In this document: positions 63,033-64,000 of the stretch, in pieces
Numbering within the stretch: position 1 is the stretch's first letter
Layout of the letters: every line of letters starts with the position of its first letter
Program-made: the position numbers and the translations under genes
NCBI RefSeq assembly: GCF_007846095.1
Contig: NZ_VOEI01000003.1
Span: forward strand, 124,001-188,000
From: Mucilaginibacter achroorhodeus
Lineage (GTDB): Bacteria > Bacteroidota > Bacteroidia > Sphingobacteriales > Sphingobacteriaceae
Direction: 5' to 3'
DNA: 64,000 nt
Notes under the pieces: generated by a model
The model's input: only the letters and a program-made list of their open reading frames with translations
Databases searched by the model: none
Told to the model about the DNA's origin: nothing

Positions 63033-64000
63033 ATGAAAAAGAATTTACTATTCCTGCTATTGGCTTCAGGTGTCATTTCAGCATCCGCTCAAAGCTATAA
63101 AACTCCGTATTACACCCGCTCGTTGGCTAATGATGGCATTAAGAATGTTATCGTGAATACCAGCGGAGGCAGTATAATGGTTACCGGCGCAGGCCAGCAA
63201 CAACCTCACATTGATGTATTTGTTGTTGGCAACAACAATCAAGATCTTTCTAAAGAAGAGATCAAAAAACGCCTTGAAGAAGATTACGTCCTTGATATAG
63301 ATATCCAGAACGGGCAACTTAAAGCCATCGCCAAAAATCGTAAGAATAATATCAACTGGAGAAGGTCGTTAAGCATAGGCTTTAAAGTTTATGTTAACGC
63401 ACAAACATCTACTAACTTAAACACCAGCGGCGGTACCATCAGTATCGAGAACCTGAATGGTACCCAAAACTTTGAGACCAGCGGTGGCAGCCTTAGCATT
63501 ACCAATGTTACAGGCAACATCAAAGGCGAAACCAGCGGCGGTAGCATCTCTGTTAGTAACAGCCGTAACAATATCGATTTAGAAACCAGTGGTGGTGGCA
63601 TTACAGCTAACAACTGCAGCGGCAGGATAAAACTTGAAACCAGCGGTGGCTCCCTTGATCTTGCCAACCTTAAAGGAAACGTTAATGCCGAAACCAGTGG
63701 TGGCAGCATCAGAGGCAATAATGTAGATGGTGAATTGATCACCAGCACATCAGGCGGCAGCATTAATTTAAATGCGATTTCAGGTAGTGTAAATGCATCA
63801 ACCAGCGGCGGTAGCGTACATGTACAAATGGTAAAACTTGGCAGGTATGTAAAGCTGGAAACCAGCGCAGGCCATATAGACCTGAACGTTCCACGCCAGG
63901 CAGCAATGAACGTTAGCCTGCATGGCGACCGCGTAAACCTTGATGTAGCGGGCAATTTCCAGGGAAGTAAAGATAAAGAGGACGTTGTAGGTAAAGTTAA
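63033..64000 (+). CDS. Secreted DUF4097-like beta-helix repeat protein (partial)
   Basis: At least 322 codons, open at the right edge. Signal peptide MKKNLLFLLLASGVISASAQ, then a first ~110 residues with NDGIKNVIVNTSGGSIMVTG. From about residue 130 the motif [ENS]-T-S-G-G-[ST]-[IL] repeats roughly every 18 residues, eight or nine times, ending with ETSAGHIDLNVP. This is the pattern of a short right-handed beta-helix or DUF4097/adhesin-like sheet. It is separated from permease 6 by only 70 bp, in the same direction, so it is probably cotranscribed and could be a substrate or surface partner of the array. Confidence 0.85.
   Translation, partial: MKKNLLFLLLASGVISASAQSYKTPYYTRSLANDGIKNVIVNTSGGSIMVTGAGQQQPHIDVFVVGNNNQDLSKEEIKKRLEEDYVLDIDIQNGQLKAIAKNRKNNINWRRSLSIGFKVYVNAQTSTNLNTSGGTISIENLNGTQNFETSGGSLSITNVTGNIKGETSGGSISVSNSRNNIDLETSGGGITANNCSGRIKLETSGGSLDLANLKGNVNAETSGGSIRGNNVDGELITSTSGGSINLNAISGSVNASTSGGSVHVQMVKLGRYVKLETSAGHIDLNVPRQAAMNVSLHGDRVNLDVAGNFQGSKDKEDVVGKV

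Noticed and set aside
63420-63880. Regular ~54-bp repeats with ACCAGCGGCGG-like sequence, CRISPR-like at first sight
   Set aside because: They are in frame, encode the TSGG repeats of the secreted protein, and spacers are not unique 30-40 bp units.
63389-63955. 188-codon open frame on the minus strand
   Set aside because: It is the antisense of the TSGG repeat region; its proline/leucine-rich repeats simply mirror the coding repeats on the plus strand.

Overview
The window looks like chromosomal DNA of a Bacteroidota member in the Sphingobacteriaceae, most likely a Mucilaginibacter- or Pedobacter-like species (inferred from protein style, not from a search). Pointers are the short primary sigma factor (286 aa), the MurF-alanine racemase fusion, a DUF4251 protein, large tandem MacB-like permeases, Bacteroidota-type promoters (TTG-N19-TAnnTTTG) and scarce Shine-Dalgarno sequences. 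No rRNA, transposase, phage gene or CRISPR array was seen.

Layout. 1-27 kb is mostly housekeeping: the end of a TolC-like gene, an acyltransferase, tRNA-Leu and tRNA-Gly, recX, murF-alr, two sister MFS exporters, a TlpA-like thioredoxin lipoprotein/periplasmic protein, a LOG protein, a sodium:solute symporter, a lone trpA, a TsaC/YciO-type protein, a YceI protein with a putative operator, sucC, a LolD-like ATPase with a divergent HAD protein, an S41 protease, smc, an operon of endonuclease V / small membrane protein / ABC ATPase / PhzF, rpoD, and a metallo-hydrolase divergent from a methyltransferase. 28-33.4 kb is an envelope cassette: a small exported protein, two beta-barrel-like proteins, a vanadium-haloperoxidase/PAP2-type lipoprotein and a duplicated DoxX-like membrane protein. 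33.5-38.8 kb is a tight catabolic operon (RidA, D-threonine-aldolase-like enzyme, M19 dipeptidase, GH63-like glucosidase), followed by an exported sugar isomerase/epimerase-like protein, two small genes and htpG.

42.9-64 kb is the most remarkable part. A membrane histidine kinase and a sigma-54-activating response regulator are divergent from a large export locus: one HlyD-type adaptor, one MacB/LolD-type ATPase, six consecutive ~800-aa MacB/FtsX-like permeases, and a secreted DUF4097-like repeat protein that runs off the window. A 40-bp sequence (36/40 identical, containing the dyad GTA-N9-AACA-N5-TGTT-N9-TAC) occurs twice, before the adaptor and again before permease 5. In both places it is followed by a shared 21-bp AT-rich element (in opposite orientation) that contains an IHF-consensus match, and by a TGGCAT box at nearly constant distance. 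This is the layout of sigma-54 enhancer-dependent promoters and suggests that the regulator drives two transcription units of the same array. The array and its duplicated control region are the best candidate here for an undescribed system: probably a mechanotransmission-type ABC machine working on the envelope, with interchangeable permeases sharing one ATPase.
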